NCBI RefSeq assembly: GCF_030758295.1
Contig: NZ_CP132335.1
Coordinates: 496,001 to 560,000, forward strand
Source of the DNA: Pararhizobium sp. IMCC21322
GTDB taxonomy: Bacteria > Pseudomonadota > Alphaproteobacteria > Rhizobiales > GCA-2746425
Direction: 5' to 3'
DNA length: 64,000 bases
The notes beneath the pieces were generated by a model. It saw only the letters and a program-made list of their open reading frames with translations. It made no database searches and was not told the origin of the DNA. A program made the position numbers and the translations under genes. Of this stretch, positions 40,023 through 48,639 are shown piece after piece. The number at the start of each line of letters is the position of its first letter. The first letter of the stretch is position 1.

Positions 40023-40523
40023 ATGAAAATCATGAAACTGACGATCGCCGCTGCCCTTTTGCCGTTCACATTGCCAGTGGCCGCACAGCAGCAAGGCTCA
40101 ACAATTGGAATGAACAACGGGATGATGGCCGAAGGGTTGATGATGCCCGAGATGGACGCGGGCAAGGGGCGAACGCTTTTTGCTGAAAAGGGGTGCGTTG
40201 TTTGTCATTCAATCAACGACGTGGGTGGTCAGGATGCTGCGATGCTCGATGCCGAATTCATGGAAATGCCGATGAACCCCTTCGAGTTCGCTGCACGCAT
40301 GTGGCGCGGGGCCGGTGCCATGGTCGCATTGCAGGAGGAGGAGTTGGGTGGCCAGATCGAGCTTACCGGCGAGGAATTGGCACATATAATCGCCTTCGTG
40401 CATGACCAGTCCGAACAGGCAGAGTTCTCCGAAGCCGACATTCCCGAGGCGGTCAAGGGGATGATGCACCATGAGACGGAAGATGACCATCACGAAGGAG
40501 GTCCGGAAGACGACCACGGCTGA
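40023..40523 (+). CDS. Exported monohaem cytochrome c, Met/His-rich
   Basis: 166 residues. A signal peptide (about 1-21) is followed by a Met-rich stretch (30-45), the haem motif CVVCH (58-62), the MWRGAGAM segment (93-100) that may give the axial Met, and a His/Asp/Glu-rich tail (149-165). Met- and His-rich ends are common in proteins that handle copper. This suggests a periplasmic electron carrier linked to metal stress. Confidence 0.8.
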   Translation: MKIMKLTIAAALLPFTLPVAAQQQGSTIGMNNGMMAEGLMMPEMDAGKGRTLFAEKGCVVCHSINDVGGQDAAMLDAEFMEMPMNPFEFAARMWRGAGAMVALQEEELGGQIELTGEELAHIIAFVHDQSEQAEFSEADIPEAVKGMMHHETEDDHHEGGPEDDHG

Positions 40524-40712
40524 TGCGCGGTCGTGCCCGATGGTGAATTCCGTTACGCCGGAGCATGGCGCCGGAATGCGCATTCAGGCGCTTTTAAGAC
40601 GCCAGACCTGCGCCGCCCGCCAACCTCGGGATGTAACGGAATTCACATCCGGACATGCCGGTGCGGACCGGTCTCGATGTCTATCAAAGGAAATTAAAAG
40701 GAGAATGAATTG

Positions 40713-40814
40713 ATGAACGGATTTGGAATGGGTTTCGGCGGAATCTGGATGTTCCTGATCCTTCTGGTGATCGTTCTTGCGATCGCTGCACTGATTAAAT
40801 ACTTGCAAAAATAG
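40713..40814 (+). CDS. 33-residue membrane peptide
   Basis: Short gene with AAAAGGAGA (40696-40704) 8 bp before its ATG. The peptide opens MNGFGMGFGGIWMF and then has one hydrophobic helix, ending IKYLQK. It lies between the cytochrome and the DUF302 gene. Similar short Met/Gly-rich membrane peptides accompany DUF302 and copper genes elsewhere, by memory only. Confidence 0.6.
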   Translation: MNGFGMGFGGIWMFLILLVIVLAIAALIKYLQK

Positions 40815-40840
40815 CAGCAAACAAGGTGGAGAACTTCCCG

Positions 40841-41204
40841 ATGAACTACTCGATTGACCGGACGTTCGAAGGCGCGGACACGCAGTGCGCTTGCCGGGGC
40901 TGGCTTTGGCGTCCTGACCGAGATCGACGTCAAGGCGGCAATGAAAACGAAAATCGACAAGGATATGCCGGGCTACCTCGTTCTCGGGGCTTGCAATCCG
41001 GAGATGGCCTGGCAGGCGATCGGTCTGGAACCGAAGGTGGGCGCGATGCTTCCTTGCAATGTCATCCTGCGCGAGGTCGGCAACGACGTTGAGGTTTCGG
41101 CGGTCGACCCGCAAGCCTCGATGGCCGCGATTGACAATGGCAACCTCAAGCGTGTCGCGGGCGAAGTGCGCGATCTGCTGCGAAAGGTAGTGGAGGCGAT
41201 ATGA
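40841..41204 (+). pseudogene. DUF302 protein with a frameshift near its start
   Basis: The family start MNYSIDRTFEGAD is at 40841, but after about 13 codons the frame reads TQCACRGWLW. The rest of the DUF302 domain (ALAGAGFGVLTEIDVKAAM and on to RDLLRKVVEAI) is in another frame, from about 40880. A deletion within the expected first helix explains this. A TTG at 40854 could start the second frame, giving a shortened protein. The end overlaps the next gene (ATGA). Confidence 0.7.
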
Positions 41205-41719
41205 CCGGTGTGAACAACCGCCACCGTAACGGCCTGATCGCCCTCGCGGGGGTCGCATTGGCAGCTGTCGCAATCTGGATCTTCGGTTTCTCGATGGGGC
41301 CGAGGGTCAGTCACAGCGATTGGCCGCCGCAGTTTCAAAGCAACGGTGCGCGGTTGTACTTCACCGGCGTGGGTGTTGGCGGGCAGCCGATCAGGGCCAT
41401 TGGCGGTGATCGTCACATGCCGATGATGGGGGGCGGTGCTTGTGTCGCCTGCCATGGTATCGATCGGGAGGGTGGCAGGTTACGCCCGTTCTTCTGGACG
41501 GTCGCTCCGGCGATTACCGCAGAGGCCCTGACGGGCGCGCATGGCGATACGGACGATCACGCACATTCTGCCTATACCCGCGAGAGCCTGGCAGAGGCAC
41601 TGACGCGGGGCGTCCGGCCAGACGGCAGTGAGATCGGCCTCGGTATGCCGCGGTGGGCCATGTCGCCCGAGGACCTGTCCGACCTTGTCGCGTATCTATT
41701 GCCGGGCGACAGCGGCTAA
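41201..41719 (+). CDS. Membrane-anchored monohaem cytochrome c
   Basis: 172 residues. An N-terminal membrane helix (about 12-31) is not followed by a clear cleavage site, so it is probably an anchor. The haem motif is CVACH (81-85), with RHMPMMGG before it and GMPRWAMSPEDLSDLVAYL near the end (axial Met likely in GMPRW or RWAM). It starts at an ATGA overlap on the DUF302 frame, so it is translated in the same operon. Likely takes or gives electrons at the outer face of the membrane. Confidence 0.8.
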   Translation: MTGVNNRHRNGLIALAGVALAAVAIWIFGFSMGPRVSHSDWPPQFQSNGARLYFTGVGVGGQPIRAIGGDRHMPMMGGGACVACHGIDREGGRLRPFFWTVAPAITAEALTGAHGDTDDHAHSAYTRESLAEALTRGVRPDGSEIGLGMPRWAMSPEDLSDLVAYLLPGDSG

Positions 41720-42101
41720 GTTTGGCAATCTGCTGACGGGTCGTATGTAGATACCCTGTTCAGACGCGACCAAGTGCCCCGTGCCGAGCAGTGTCATTTG
41801 AGCGGCCAACCGCCTATTTGGCATTATAAATCGCAATGATTGTCAAATACCGGGTTCCCACTGTGAGCGCTATAACGGAAATTACGGTGTCGGAAGTGTT
41901 CTGCCAGAATGCGAACGTTCGAGTTCTGTGCCGCGAACAGCAGTTAGGCGCGTCTTTGCGTCTCTGTGAAAACGCAATGCGCAAGCTGCGGCCATTGGAG
42001 TTGATGGCGTGAAAGGCAGCAAAGTCCGCATTGTTATCGTCCAATTGCGGGAGATTGAGCGTCTGCTTTCTTGATCTGTCATAAGTTTAGCCTTCACCCA
42101 A
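41720..42101. other. Intergenic, no gene seen
   Basis: About 380 bp. A weak inverted repeat TATTTG ... CAAATA spans 41814-41850. No promoter or gene can be defended. Confidence 0.3.
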
Positions 42102-42686
42102 ATGAATGAAAAACTTATGAAAAACAATGCAACATCACAGTGTAGCACGGGTATTGAACACGATATTGTTGACCCGGTAGCGGGTTTTGGCACCCTCATT
42201 GAGGCTGAGGGCTATGGCCACAACTCACAGCTGCAATACAGCGCCACCGCAAGGAAATTTTGGTCTGCGATGATCGCAGCGGACCTCAAGCCCATTGATC
42301 TTTCCGATGACCAAATGGAACAGGTTGCCACTCAACTTGTCAATAAGGCGTCGGCGAAAGATCGACAGCACTGCCGCTTTCGTATCAACAGGTTCAGGGA
42401 TTATCTGATCCAGAATGCAAATACCCCCGCACGTTCTGTGCCGAAACTCGACATGTCACCAAGAGCCTGTCTGAAACGCGAATATGACACGTATCTCAGG
42501 ATTCAACGCGGCCTTTCTGTCAATACGATTTATCACTGTCTACGGTTCTTTGACCGTTTCTTAACGTCAAAGTTTGGTGAAGGGCTTGGTGATTTAGACG
42601 CGATTAGTCCAACTGATGTAACCGGCTTCATCCTAGAAATACGCAAAGCGAAGAATGGACTACCCCTTTTGCCGAGGGCCGAATGA
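42102..42686 (+). pseudogene. Truncated tyrosine recombinase (arm and core-binding part only)
   Basis: 194 codons. SAM-like DNA-binding layout: GYGHNSQLQYSATARKFW, then LDMSPRACLKREYDTYLR, GLSVNTIYHCLRFFDRFLTS, and ISPTDVTGFILEIRKAK. The family continues here into the catalytic domain with R...H-x-x-R...Y, but the frame ends after a few unrelated residues (GLPLLPRAE). No remnant of the catalytic half was found on the plus strand downstream. It is thus likely a leftover of an integrated element. Confidence 0.65.
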
Positions 42687-42899
42687 ACTGAGCCCAGCAG
42701 AAGTTCGATCTCTGTTCCCTGTAAGCGAACGTCTCTGAAATCGAAGCGCTCTGATGGTGCAAATTGAAGTCACAATGGACCTGCCCCGCTTTTGTGCCGC
42801 CCCGAGTGCTCGGGAGGCCAGAATGCTGCGCTCTACTGCCAATGTCTCCTTCGGTGGGCCGCACTGCAGCATCCCGATGGTAGGGTCAATGGCAGCTCC

Positions 42900-42921
42900 G
42901 GGCCGGCTTTGACGCCGGCCC
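42900..42921 (-). terminator. GC-rich hairpin after the small integrase gene
   Basis: GGGCCGGC (42900-42907) and GCCGGCCC (42914-42921), a perfect 8-bp stem with a 6-base loop, 7 bp after the integrase stop on the minus strand. No T-run on either side. Confidence 0.5.
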
Positions 42922-42928
42922 ATCAATT

Positions 42929-43561
42929 CTAAATTTCTACACTCTCCGAAATGGCGAGCGCGTCCTCGAGGTCTACACCAAGGTATCTGACGGTACTGTC
43001 CATTTTGGTATGGCCGAGCAAAAGTTGAACTGCACGCAGGTTGCCTGTTTTCTTGTAGATCTGCGCGACCTTGGTGCGACGCATCGAGTGGGTGCCGTAA
43101 GCGCTTGGTTCGAGACCAATTGAATTTACCCAATCCTTCAGCATTCGCGCATATTGCCTTGTCGAAATGTGGGGGCGATCATGGAAGCGACCGGGCCAGA
43201 GAAAGTCATGGCCTGACATCAATGGATGGCAGACCCAGTCCACTAAAGATTTGCGCGTCCCTTCTGTAATCTCGAACCGGACCGGAGTTTGGGTCTTGCT
43301 TTGAAGAATTGAGGCGCGCTCCTTAATAGCGCCCGAGGCGTAGACATCGGCCACCTTGAGCTTGACCAGATCACAGCCGCGTAGCTTGCTGTCGATAGCG
43401 GTGTTGAACAATGCAAGATCGCGGACGGTATTTGCGAGTTCTAGCCGAACACGGATTGCCCAGACATGCTTGGGCAACAACGGACGTTTTTGGCCGATAA
43501 TACGACCATGGTTCCATGCGCGCTTTGACGGAATAATCATGGGAAGGTTGGAAGTGGACAT
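42929..43561 (-). CDS. Compact tyrosine recombinase/integrase
   Basis: 210 residues, catalytic domain only, as is usual for this short proteobacterial family. All active-site residues are present: Arg61 (SKLRGCDL), Lys89 (QSKTQTP), His158 and Arg161 (THSMRRTK), His184 (LLGHTKMD) and Tyr193 (VRYLG). A GGAGAC site lies 9 bp before the ATG. Cargo and target are unknown. It faces the truncated recombinase. Confidence 0.85.
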   Translation of the reverse strand: MSTSNLPMIIPSKRAWNHGRIIGQKRPLLPKHVWAIRVRLELANTVRDLALFNTAIDSKLRGCDLVKLKVADVYASGAIKERASILQSKTQTPVRFEITEGTRKSLVDWVCHPLMSGHDFLWPGRFHDRPHISTRQYARMLKDWVNSIGLEPSAYGTHSMRRTKVAQIYKKTGNLRAVQLLLGHTKMDSTVRYLGVDLEDALAISESVEI

Positions 43562-43744
43562 GACAAAGTCTCCTCACCATTCCCTCCATCCGCAGCACTC
43601 AGACATTCAGCAATAAGATATTCGGTCGGAATTGGTTTCGAGGCAAATTCCGCTTTGAGCCCATATTGCTTTGGGTCAGGGCGCCGTAGCCTGTTTGGGG
43701 CAGTCGTGCTTGATGAATTGGGCACGCGTTGATATGTTGTTTGA

Positions 43745-44302
43745 ATGGTTGAAAACGTGGCTCCCGTGCAAGTAGTTCAGTTCAAGAGACCGGACGGAAT
43801 TTTGCTAACCTATTTGGGTGGGGTGATCATTTCTGCGGCCTTTTTGGGTTTGATTGTGGTCGCCGTGCTGGCGCGAAGCTATGACCTCAAGACCGTTACT
43901 TTGTGCGTCTTAGGGTTAGCAGGAGCCTGCGCATTGGGGGCCGGGTTCATCAATGCCTGGCGGACGCCCATGCTGACGATCCGACCCAACGTTTTGACAA
44001 TAACAACATTTTTTGGACAACGCGAAATATCAATCCATGAAGGTCATCCGTTCGGGGAATACCTCGCATCGTCCGTGCATAGCCGCCGCCGAGGGGGGAC
44101 AATAGAGGGCAACAAATTCGTGCACTTCTACACGTTGGATGCCGGTGACTTGGTCGAGTTGGTGGCCATGCATCGTGAGGCAACCGAGATTTCGCAGATC
44201 CGTCGGGCTTTTCAGGACGTTGCCGGACTGACTATCGAAACGCTCAAGGTTGATGCTAAAAATCCGTCGCGGCCGGATGTTGCGCACTGGAAAAATCGAT
44301 GA
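43745..44302 (+). CDS. Small membrane protein with possible PH-like domain, unknown function
   Basis: 185 residues. Two membrane helices (about 22-44 and 52-70) are followed by a soluble part (WRTPMLTIRPNVLTITTFFG, YTLDAGDLVELVAM, and a helix at the end) that resembles bacterial PH/DUF304-type domains by pattern. No function is known. It lies alone between the integrase and the MarR gene. Confidence 0.5.
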   Translation: MVENVAPVQVVQFKRPDGILLTYLGGVIISAAFLGLIVVAVLARSYDLKTVTLCVLGLAGACALGAGFINAWRTPMLTIRPNVLTITTFFGQREISIHEGHPFGEYLASSVHSRRRGGTIEGNKFVHFYTLDAGDLVELVAMHREATEISQIRRAFQDVAGLTIETLKVDAKNPSRPDVAHWKNR

Positions 44303-44641
44303 ACCCTTTTTCTGCTTGCCGACTTGAACTGATCGAACCATCGGTTGCCCGCGCTGCGTAACGGATCCCACTTGGCTTTTGGAAGACTAGATCGGGAACG
44401 ACCGAAAAGTCCGCTCAGCTGTAATTTGTGCTGGAGTTATTTCAAGCCACTGGAAATCATGTGAACGGCAGGTTTGAGCCCGCTTTACCGATTCTCTGCA
44501 ATGCAGCTAATGTCTGCTATCACGTGAGAGCCAAAACCCTTTAACCACTGGTTGGGTTTTGATCGGGGTTTGTGGCAGCGTCAAACGGGGTGGTTTTGGT
44601 GTATTCCAAAAAGGAGCGTTTTTGGAATATAGCCGTATTGC
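44303..44641. other. Intergenic, no gene seen
   Basis: About 340 bp. It contains TTGGTGTATTCCAAAAAGG with a TTGG...CCAA palindrome near 44592-44606 and a GGAATA repeat. It has no clear gene. Confidence 0.3.
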
Positions 44642-45139
44642 CTAGTAGGTCTCGTTCACCGGACATTCAGAGCAAGCTACAACGTCGCAAAAGCGACAGC
44701 ATTGCACAGCCGCCTCCGGTGATGACACCATGCTTGCAAGAGCCTTTTTCAGTAGCGCTTTCAACTGCTCTTGCTCACTGGATTCAAGCCCCTCGATAAC
44801 GGAGCCAGCCGTTGCGGCCCGTGCGCCCAGAAGCTGCTGATAGGTTTCTAAACCGTCATCGGTTAGCGACAGGCCAACGGCACGCCGATCTGTTTGAGAT
44901 GTCGCGCGGATCACCAAGCCATCGTCTGACAGTCGATCGATCATGCGAAGCGTCGCCGCGTGAGAAAGCTGCATGTGCGCACTCAGCGCACGGATGGTCA
45001 TGTCCGTCTCTCGTCCTATGAACGCAATGGCCTTTGCCGGTTCATCCCGAGGAAGACAACGTGCAGTGGCCACGGCAAGCCGGTCGGAGACGGCAAGCCC
45101 GAATGCGCAGACGATGTTTGAAAGGTCAGTTTTAATCAT
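44642..45139 (-). CDS. MarR family transcriptional regulator with Cys-rich C-terminus
   Basis: 165 residues from the ATG at 45139; the longer frame runs into the operator region. The winged helix is plain: MTIRALSAHMQLSHAATLRM, then DRLSDDGLVIRATSQTDRRA. The last 19 residues hold six Cys (CCRFCDVVACSEC), a tail that could bind metal or sense redox stress. It is divergent from the AlaE-type exporter with two operators between, so it probably represses that gene and itself. Confidence 0.88.
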   Translation of the reverse strand: MIKTDLSNIVCAFGLAVSDRLAVATARCLPRDEPAKAIAFIGRETDMTIRALSAHMQLSHAATLRMIDRLSDDGLVIRATSQTDRRAVGLSLTDDGLETYQQLLGARAATAGSVIEGLESSEQEQLKALLKKALASMVSSPEAAVQCCRFCDVVACSECPVNETY

Positions 45140-45152
45140 AGCGCAAATATAT

Positions 45153-45202
45153 ATGCGTTGCACACACATCGCAAGTCGCCTAAGTATGTGTGCGACACAC
45201 AT
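45153..45202. promoter_or_regulatory. Two likely MarR operators
   Basis: Site 1 (45186-45202): ATGTGTG CGA CACACAT, a perfect 7-bp inverted repeat. Site 2 (45153-45169): ATGCGTT GCA CACACAT, five of seven positions matching. Their centres are 33 bp apart, about three helical turns. They lie between the MarR and AlaE starts, as expected for MarR dimers. Confidence 0.7.
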
Positions 45203-45222
45203 AATAAAGGTGAGTGATAATC

Positions 45223-45663
45223 ATGCGAAGCTTGATGGCAGACACAACAGCCCTTGTTCTCTTTTTCACGCTTACTGGCGTATTAAACGAGCGGTTCATT
45301 GCGGGAATGGACTGGCAGGAAGTCGGCCTAGCGCGATTGATAGGGACACCACTTATGATAATAACAGCTCGCCCCTATGGTCTTTGGCGTGATCTGGTCA
45401 TGGCTACATCTGGCGAGGCAATCTTTGGAAGGCCAAAGGCGCTTCTATTCGATACGCTAGCACTGTTAAGTTTTCAGGTTCCAATTTACGCTGCGATCAT
45501 TTGGATGGGTGGAGCCTCCGGCGCAGGTCTTCTTTGGGGTATCGTTGGTGCGGCAGTCATTATGATTTTTTGCGGACGGCCATACGGGCTTTGGCTTGAA
45601 ATAGTGCGGCGATGGTATGGCGTCGGCCAACCGCACAAAGAACGCAGTGGCCGTTTTGCTTGA
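45223..45663 (+). CDS. alaE: AlaE-type L-alanine exporter
   Basis: 146 residues. The paired motifs TARPYGLWRDLVM and GRPYGLWLEIVRR, with four membrane helices, are those of E. coli AlaE (which has WPYGMYRDLF). It exports excess L-alanine. ATG 45223 follows AAAGGTGAG; a GTG at 45214 is possible but has a worse site. Controlled by the adjacent MarR, probably. Confidence 0.85.
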   Translation: MRSLMADTTALVLFFTLTGVLNERFIAGMDWQEVGLARLIGTPLMIITARPYGLWRDLVMATSGEAIFGRPKALLFDTLALLSFQVPIYAAIIWMGGASGAGLLWGIVGAAVIMIFCGRPYGLWLEIVRRWYGVGQPHKERSGRFA

Positions 45664-46062
45664 GGGAACTGCCCTGTCAAAAACCACCGTTTGTTGAACG
45701 GTAAGAATTACAGTCGATCAGGAGCCGATTTCACGAAAGCAGCCATTGGCGCACCTGCAGCGAAAGCACACTATGTCCCGCATTGCGGTCATCTGAGCCA
45801 GTTATTGTTCGCAGATGCGGCGAACGACTGCAATCGGGAGAGCCGATCTTGCCCGACGAACGGCGGCTTTGGGCCGGAAGTGTCGGTGGTCTGTGCGGAC
45901 TGGGTGGCAGTTGCGGCGAACTTCCGCTTAGTGTCCAATCTGTTAAATACTGCGCCTAAAACAAAAGGCGTGTTGCGCATCAAGCGTACATGTTCGCCAG
46001 CGATGCGCCAGACGGATTGTCCCGGTAGAGACAGGCGATTTCGTTCGCCTGTGCAGATTGTT
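45664..46062. other. Intergenic, no gene seen
   Basis: About 400 bp. The GCGGCGAAC motif appears twice (about 45816 and 45914). A long open frame (45691-46149) on the plus strand has no family features and runs into the SIS gene, so it was not accepted. It looks like old, decayed DNA. Confidence 0.3.
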
Positions 46063-46608
46063 TCATTGAAGATTGGTATGACGCTGCCACATTCTGTTGT
46101 GAGCGTCGTCTGTTTTTTTCACAAGCTCAAGCGCCAAACAGTCCAGTAAGATCAGGGCTCCTTGTTCAAAAAGTGTGCCTCCGAACTGCATAGTTTCTCC
46201 CATAGGTACGGTTAGAAGCACGTCGGCATCAAGGGCGATTTCGCTGTTTGGCTTATGGGTAACAACGATCAGCTCTGCCCCATCAGCGTGAGCAATCTCG
46301 GCGAAGCTCTTGCTGACAGGCGTGCGCCCCGAACCGCACACTAGTACAAAGTAGTCGCCTTTCCGAACAGCCGGTGCGGTGGCCTCATCGGTTACATGGC
46401 ATTCGAATCCGAGATGCATAAAACGCATTGCTGCCATTTGAGCGATGAGGCCTAATCGTCCCTGCCCGGAGAAGAACCAACGCCGATTGGATGATTCTTC
46501 AAATACCGAGAGCAGTTGCCTAAATTCCTCCTCTGATACTTTGTCTAGCAGTTTGACAATCTCAGCCTGAATGGAGTTCCAAGGCCTCGGTTCTATGTGA
46601 TCTCTCAT
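46063..46608 (-). CDS. SIS-domain protein, 6-phospho-3-hexuloisomerase-like
   Basis: 181 residues from the ATG at 46608, set by GGGAG 8 bp upstream. SIS pattern: WFFSGQGRLGLIAQMAAMRFM, then VRKGDYFVLVCGSGRTPV, VVTHKPNSEIA and VPMGETMQFGGTLFEQ, the last with the probable catalytic Glu. Such enzymes interconvert hexulose 6-phosphates, or sugar phosphate isomers. The partner synthase (HPS) is not in the window, so the exact reaction is uncertain. Confidence 0.75.
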   Translation of the reverse strand: MRDHIEPRPWNSIQAEIVKLLDKVSEEEFRQLLSVFEESSNRRWFFSGQGRLGLIAQMAAMRFMHLGFECHVTDEATAPAVRKGDYFVLVCGSGRTPVSKSFAEIAHADGAELIVVTHKPNSEIALDADVLLTVPMGETMQFGGTLFEQGALILLDCLALELVKKTDDAHNRMWQRHTNLQ

Positions 46609-47156
46609 ATTGATGTCTCCCAATACGCGTTGAATATTCGACGCACGGTTTCAACTGTCTAGCGGTATTTATCCCACCAGATGCCTCAGCACCAGATGTG
46701 ATGAATTTTCGAAGATGGTCTCCCAAAGCGGGCGCGCAGCCTAAGTCTGCAAAGTGCGCATAGCTATCGTCCTAAGCCAAAGGACGAACACTTTGAACGA
46801 ATGTCTGCATTGGAGCGCAGTTGGATTTCAGTGCAAGGGAGATCGAAAGCCGGCTTTGGACCGTTAGCTCCAGCGTAAGAAGCCGATGATGGCAGAGCCG
46901 GCATAAAACAGTTGCAGCGCGAAAAACGCTCATCTTTTCTCAATTATCGCCCAGCCGGAAAATGGAGTTGCGGAGGTTCGGAGTACTTGCCGTTGTCGAT
47001 GCCAGGAAAACCCGAGATTGTGGCGTGACACCGATAACTGCAAGTAGTCCCAAGCTTCGCGATGTGAACCAGGCTGACCTGGACAGTTGGAATTTTCGTC
47101 TGTTTTTCCAAAGAAAATGTATAAACAGGTCGATGTAAACATACGGGGGACTGGTG
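46609..47156. other. Intergenic region with an inverted decayed gene copy
   Basis: About 550 bp. The stretch 46843-46977 is an inverted, ungapped copy of 47277-47411 (see separate entry). The rest has no gene. Because the 135-bp copies face each other across 300 bp, this region could form a large hairpin. Confidence 0.6.
46864..46977 (-). pseudogene. Inverted, broken copy of the end of the small membrane protein gene
   Basis: On the minus strand this reads TSATPFSGWAIIEKR, then a TGA where the intact gene has Trp, then FALQLFYAGSAIIGFLRWS and stop. The gene at 47157 has LFSGWAVIDKRWAFLTLQLF, then YAGSAIIGFLRWG. About 86% of 135 bases match (19 differences by hand count), without gaps, and the match goes on 21 bases past the stop. 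Confidence 0.75.
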
Positions 47157-47390
47157 ATGCAAAGTCGAACCTGGACGACAATTTTCGAATGGCTGGGCTC
47201 CGCTCTCGGTATTCTATATGCCCTTCTGATAGCATCAAATACCGGCAATGAAATTCTTGCGTTCACATTGCTGCTCACCTCCGCGACGCTATTTTCCGGC
47301 TGGGCAGTAATAGACAAAAGATGGGCGTTTTTAACGCTGCAACTGTTTTATGCAGGCTCGGCAATCATCGGCTTCTTACGCTGGGGCTAA
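47157..47390 (+). CDS. Small membrane protein (CBU_0592-like)
   Basis: 77 residues with three hydrophobic helices (about 10-28, 33-50 and 55-74). GSALGILYALLIA, then TLLLTSATLFSGWAVIDKRW and FYAGSAIIGFLRWG, resembles the CBU_0592-type small membrane proteins. GTG 47154 and ATG 47157 are adjacent. Function unknown. An inverted partial copy lies upstream. Confidence 0.6.
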   Translation: MQSRTWTTIFEWLGSALGILYALLIASNTGNEILAFTLLLTSATLFSGWAVIDKRWAFLTLQLFYAGSAIIGFLRWG

Positions 47391-47490
47391 CGGTCCGGAG
47401 CGGACCTTCGTGTGTTCGGCAGCGAAGGGCAGCAAGGAGCCCAAACTACCGAATGCTGCGACATTCACGAATGTCCGCTTCGTGCTTGTA

Positions 47491-48357
47491 TTAGCTCAAT
47501 TTCTTGAGGTTCCGCGCAATCCGGGGCACTGCAAAGGCGGTAAAGCGGCGGATCTCGGGCCGCTTATGCGCAGATGGAGATGCGATCAACCAGACCGGCA
47601 ATTCAGAGCCGGGTGGCGGGTCAAAACAGCGCACAAGATTCGGGTTTGCATCCCCAGTCGTCACCGGGAATGCGCCAATACCTTGGCCGGTTTGGATCGC
47701 CATCATCAAATCGTTGGCTGTTGCGCATCGCACAATGTTGCGACGTTTGCTCTGGATATGCGTCAGCAAATGGACACGATGATCTTCCATATCCTCGCAG
47801 AATTCCGTAGGCAGCGTATGATTGGCGGCATAGGTGCGCGAGGCATAATAGGTCCAATGCGTCTGGCCGACTTTCTGGGCAATCAACCTGTTGTCAGAGA
47901 TCACTGGTGTCATGCGCAGGGCAACATCAGCCTCTCCTTTCATCAGGTCCAGATTTCGTTCCGAGAAAACGAATTCAAAACTGACTCCCGGATGTTTCTC
48001 GACATATTCGGCGACCACTGCCCCTATGTTGCCAAACGTCTCGTTCTCAAACGCGGTGATACGGATAGGCTCGCTGGCCCGACCCCTCTCGGTTTCGGCT
48101 TCCGCTGCAAACGCAAGGGCGGCTTGCTCGAGGGATTCGGCATAAGGTAACAAGGCGGTCGCGCGCTCTGTCGGCTCCGCCCCGCGCGTAGTTCTGTCAA
48201 ACAATGTCACACCGAGAGTGTGTTCAAGAACGTCGATGCGCCGCGCGACAGTCGTCTGGTTGATCTCCAAATGACGAGAGGCCGCAAGGGTCGACCCTTC
48301 GCGCATCACTGCGAGGAATACCCGCACGTCTCCCCAATCTCTGAACCGGCTCTGCAT
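47491..48357 (-). CDS. LysR family transcriptional regulator
   Basis: 288 residues. The N-terminal winged helix (about 8-67) has GSTLAASRHLEINQTTVARRI, then LEHTLGVTLFDRTTRGAEPT. The C-terminal part is the usual periplasmic-binding-like effector domain. It is divergent from a small unknown gene, 87 bp apart. The target and the effector are unknown. Confidence 0.9.
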   Translation of the reverse strand: MQSRFRDWGDVRVFLAVMREGSTLAASRHLEINQTTVARRIDVLEHTLGVTLFDRTTRGAEPTERATALLPYAESLEQAALAFAAEAETERGRASEPIRITAFENETFGNIGAVVAEYVEKHPGVSFEFVFSERNLDLMKGEADVALRMTPVISDNRLIAQKVGQTHWTYYASRTYAANHTLPTEFCEDMEDHRVHLLTHIQSKRRNIVRCATANDLMMAIQTGQGIGAFPVTTGDANPNLVRCFDPPPGSELPVWLIASPSAHKRPEIRRFTAFAVPRIARNLKKLS

Positions 48358-48444
48358 TTTTGCATATCAGCACGGCGCCGTGACAGATACCAGAAGTACT
48401 TTTCCAAGCGTAATCTATGTCCAACAATATGATGGAGACCAAAG

Positions 48445-48639
48445 ATGAGCGCCCTGTCCCTTTCCCCTTTCTCGTTTCTCAACTGGACCTTTCGGAAAGC
48501 CGAACCAAAGGTCGATGACACCGCCCTGTTCCACGATGTTGAACGGCGTAAGATCGTCGGTCACATGATTGCAGCAGGCGCCTGTAACAGCGAACACGGC
48601 GTCCAAATGCTAATGTCGGTTTTTCCAGACCAGTTTTGA
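48445..48639 (+). CDS. Small hypothetical protein divergent from LysR gene
   Basis: 64 residues, with GGAG 9 bp before the ATG. SPFSFLNWTFRKAEPKVDDT, and a later AAGACNSEHGVQMLMSVFP; no family was recognised. Because it is divergent from a LysR gene it could be its target. There is no membrane helix. Confidence 0.45.
   Translation: MSALSLSPFSFLNWTFRKAEPKVDDTALFHDVERRKIVGHMIAAGACNSEHGVQMLMSVFPDQF

Noticed and set aside
42102-43561. The two recombinase parts being one integrase split by inversion
   Set aside because: The minus-strand protein matches a naturally short, complete family with its own start, so no missing half is needed.
45691-46149. 152-codon frame over the gap and end of the SIS gene
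   Set aside because: No family motif, and it overlaps a well-supported gene.
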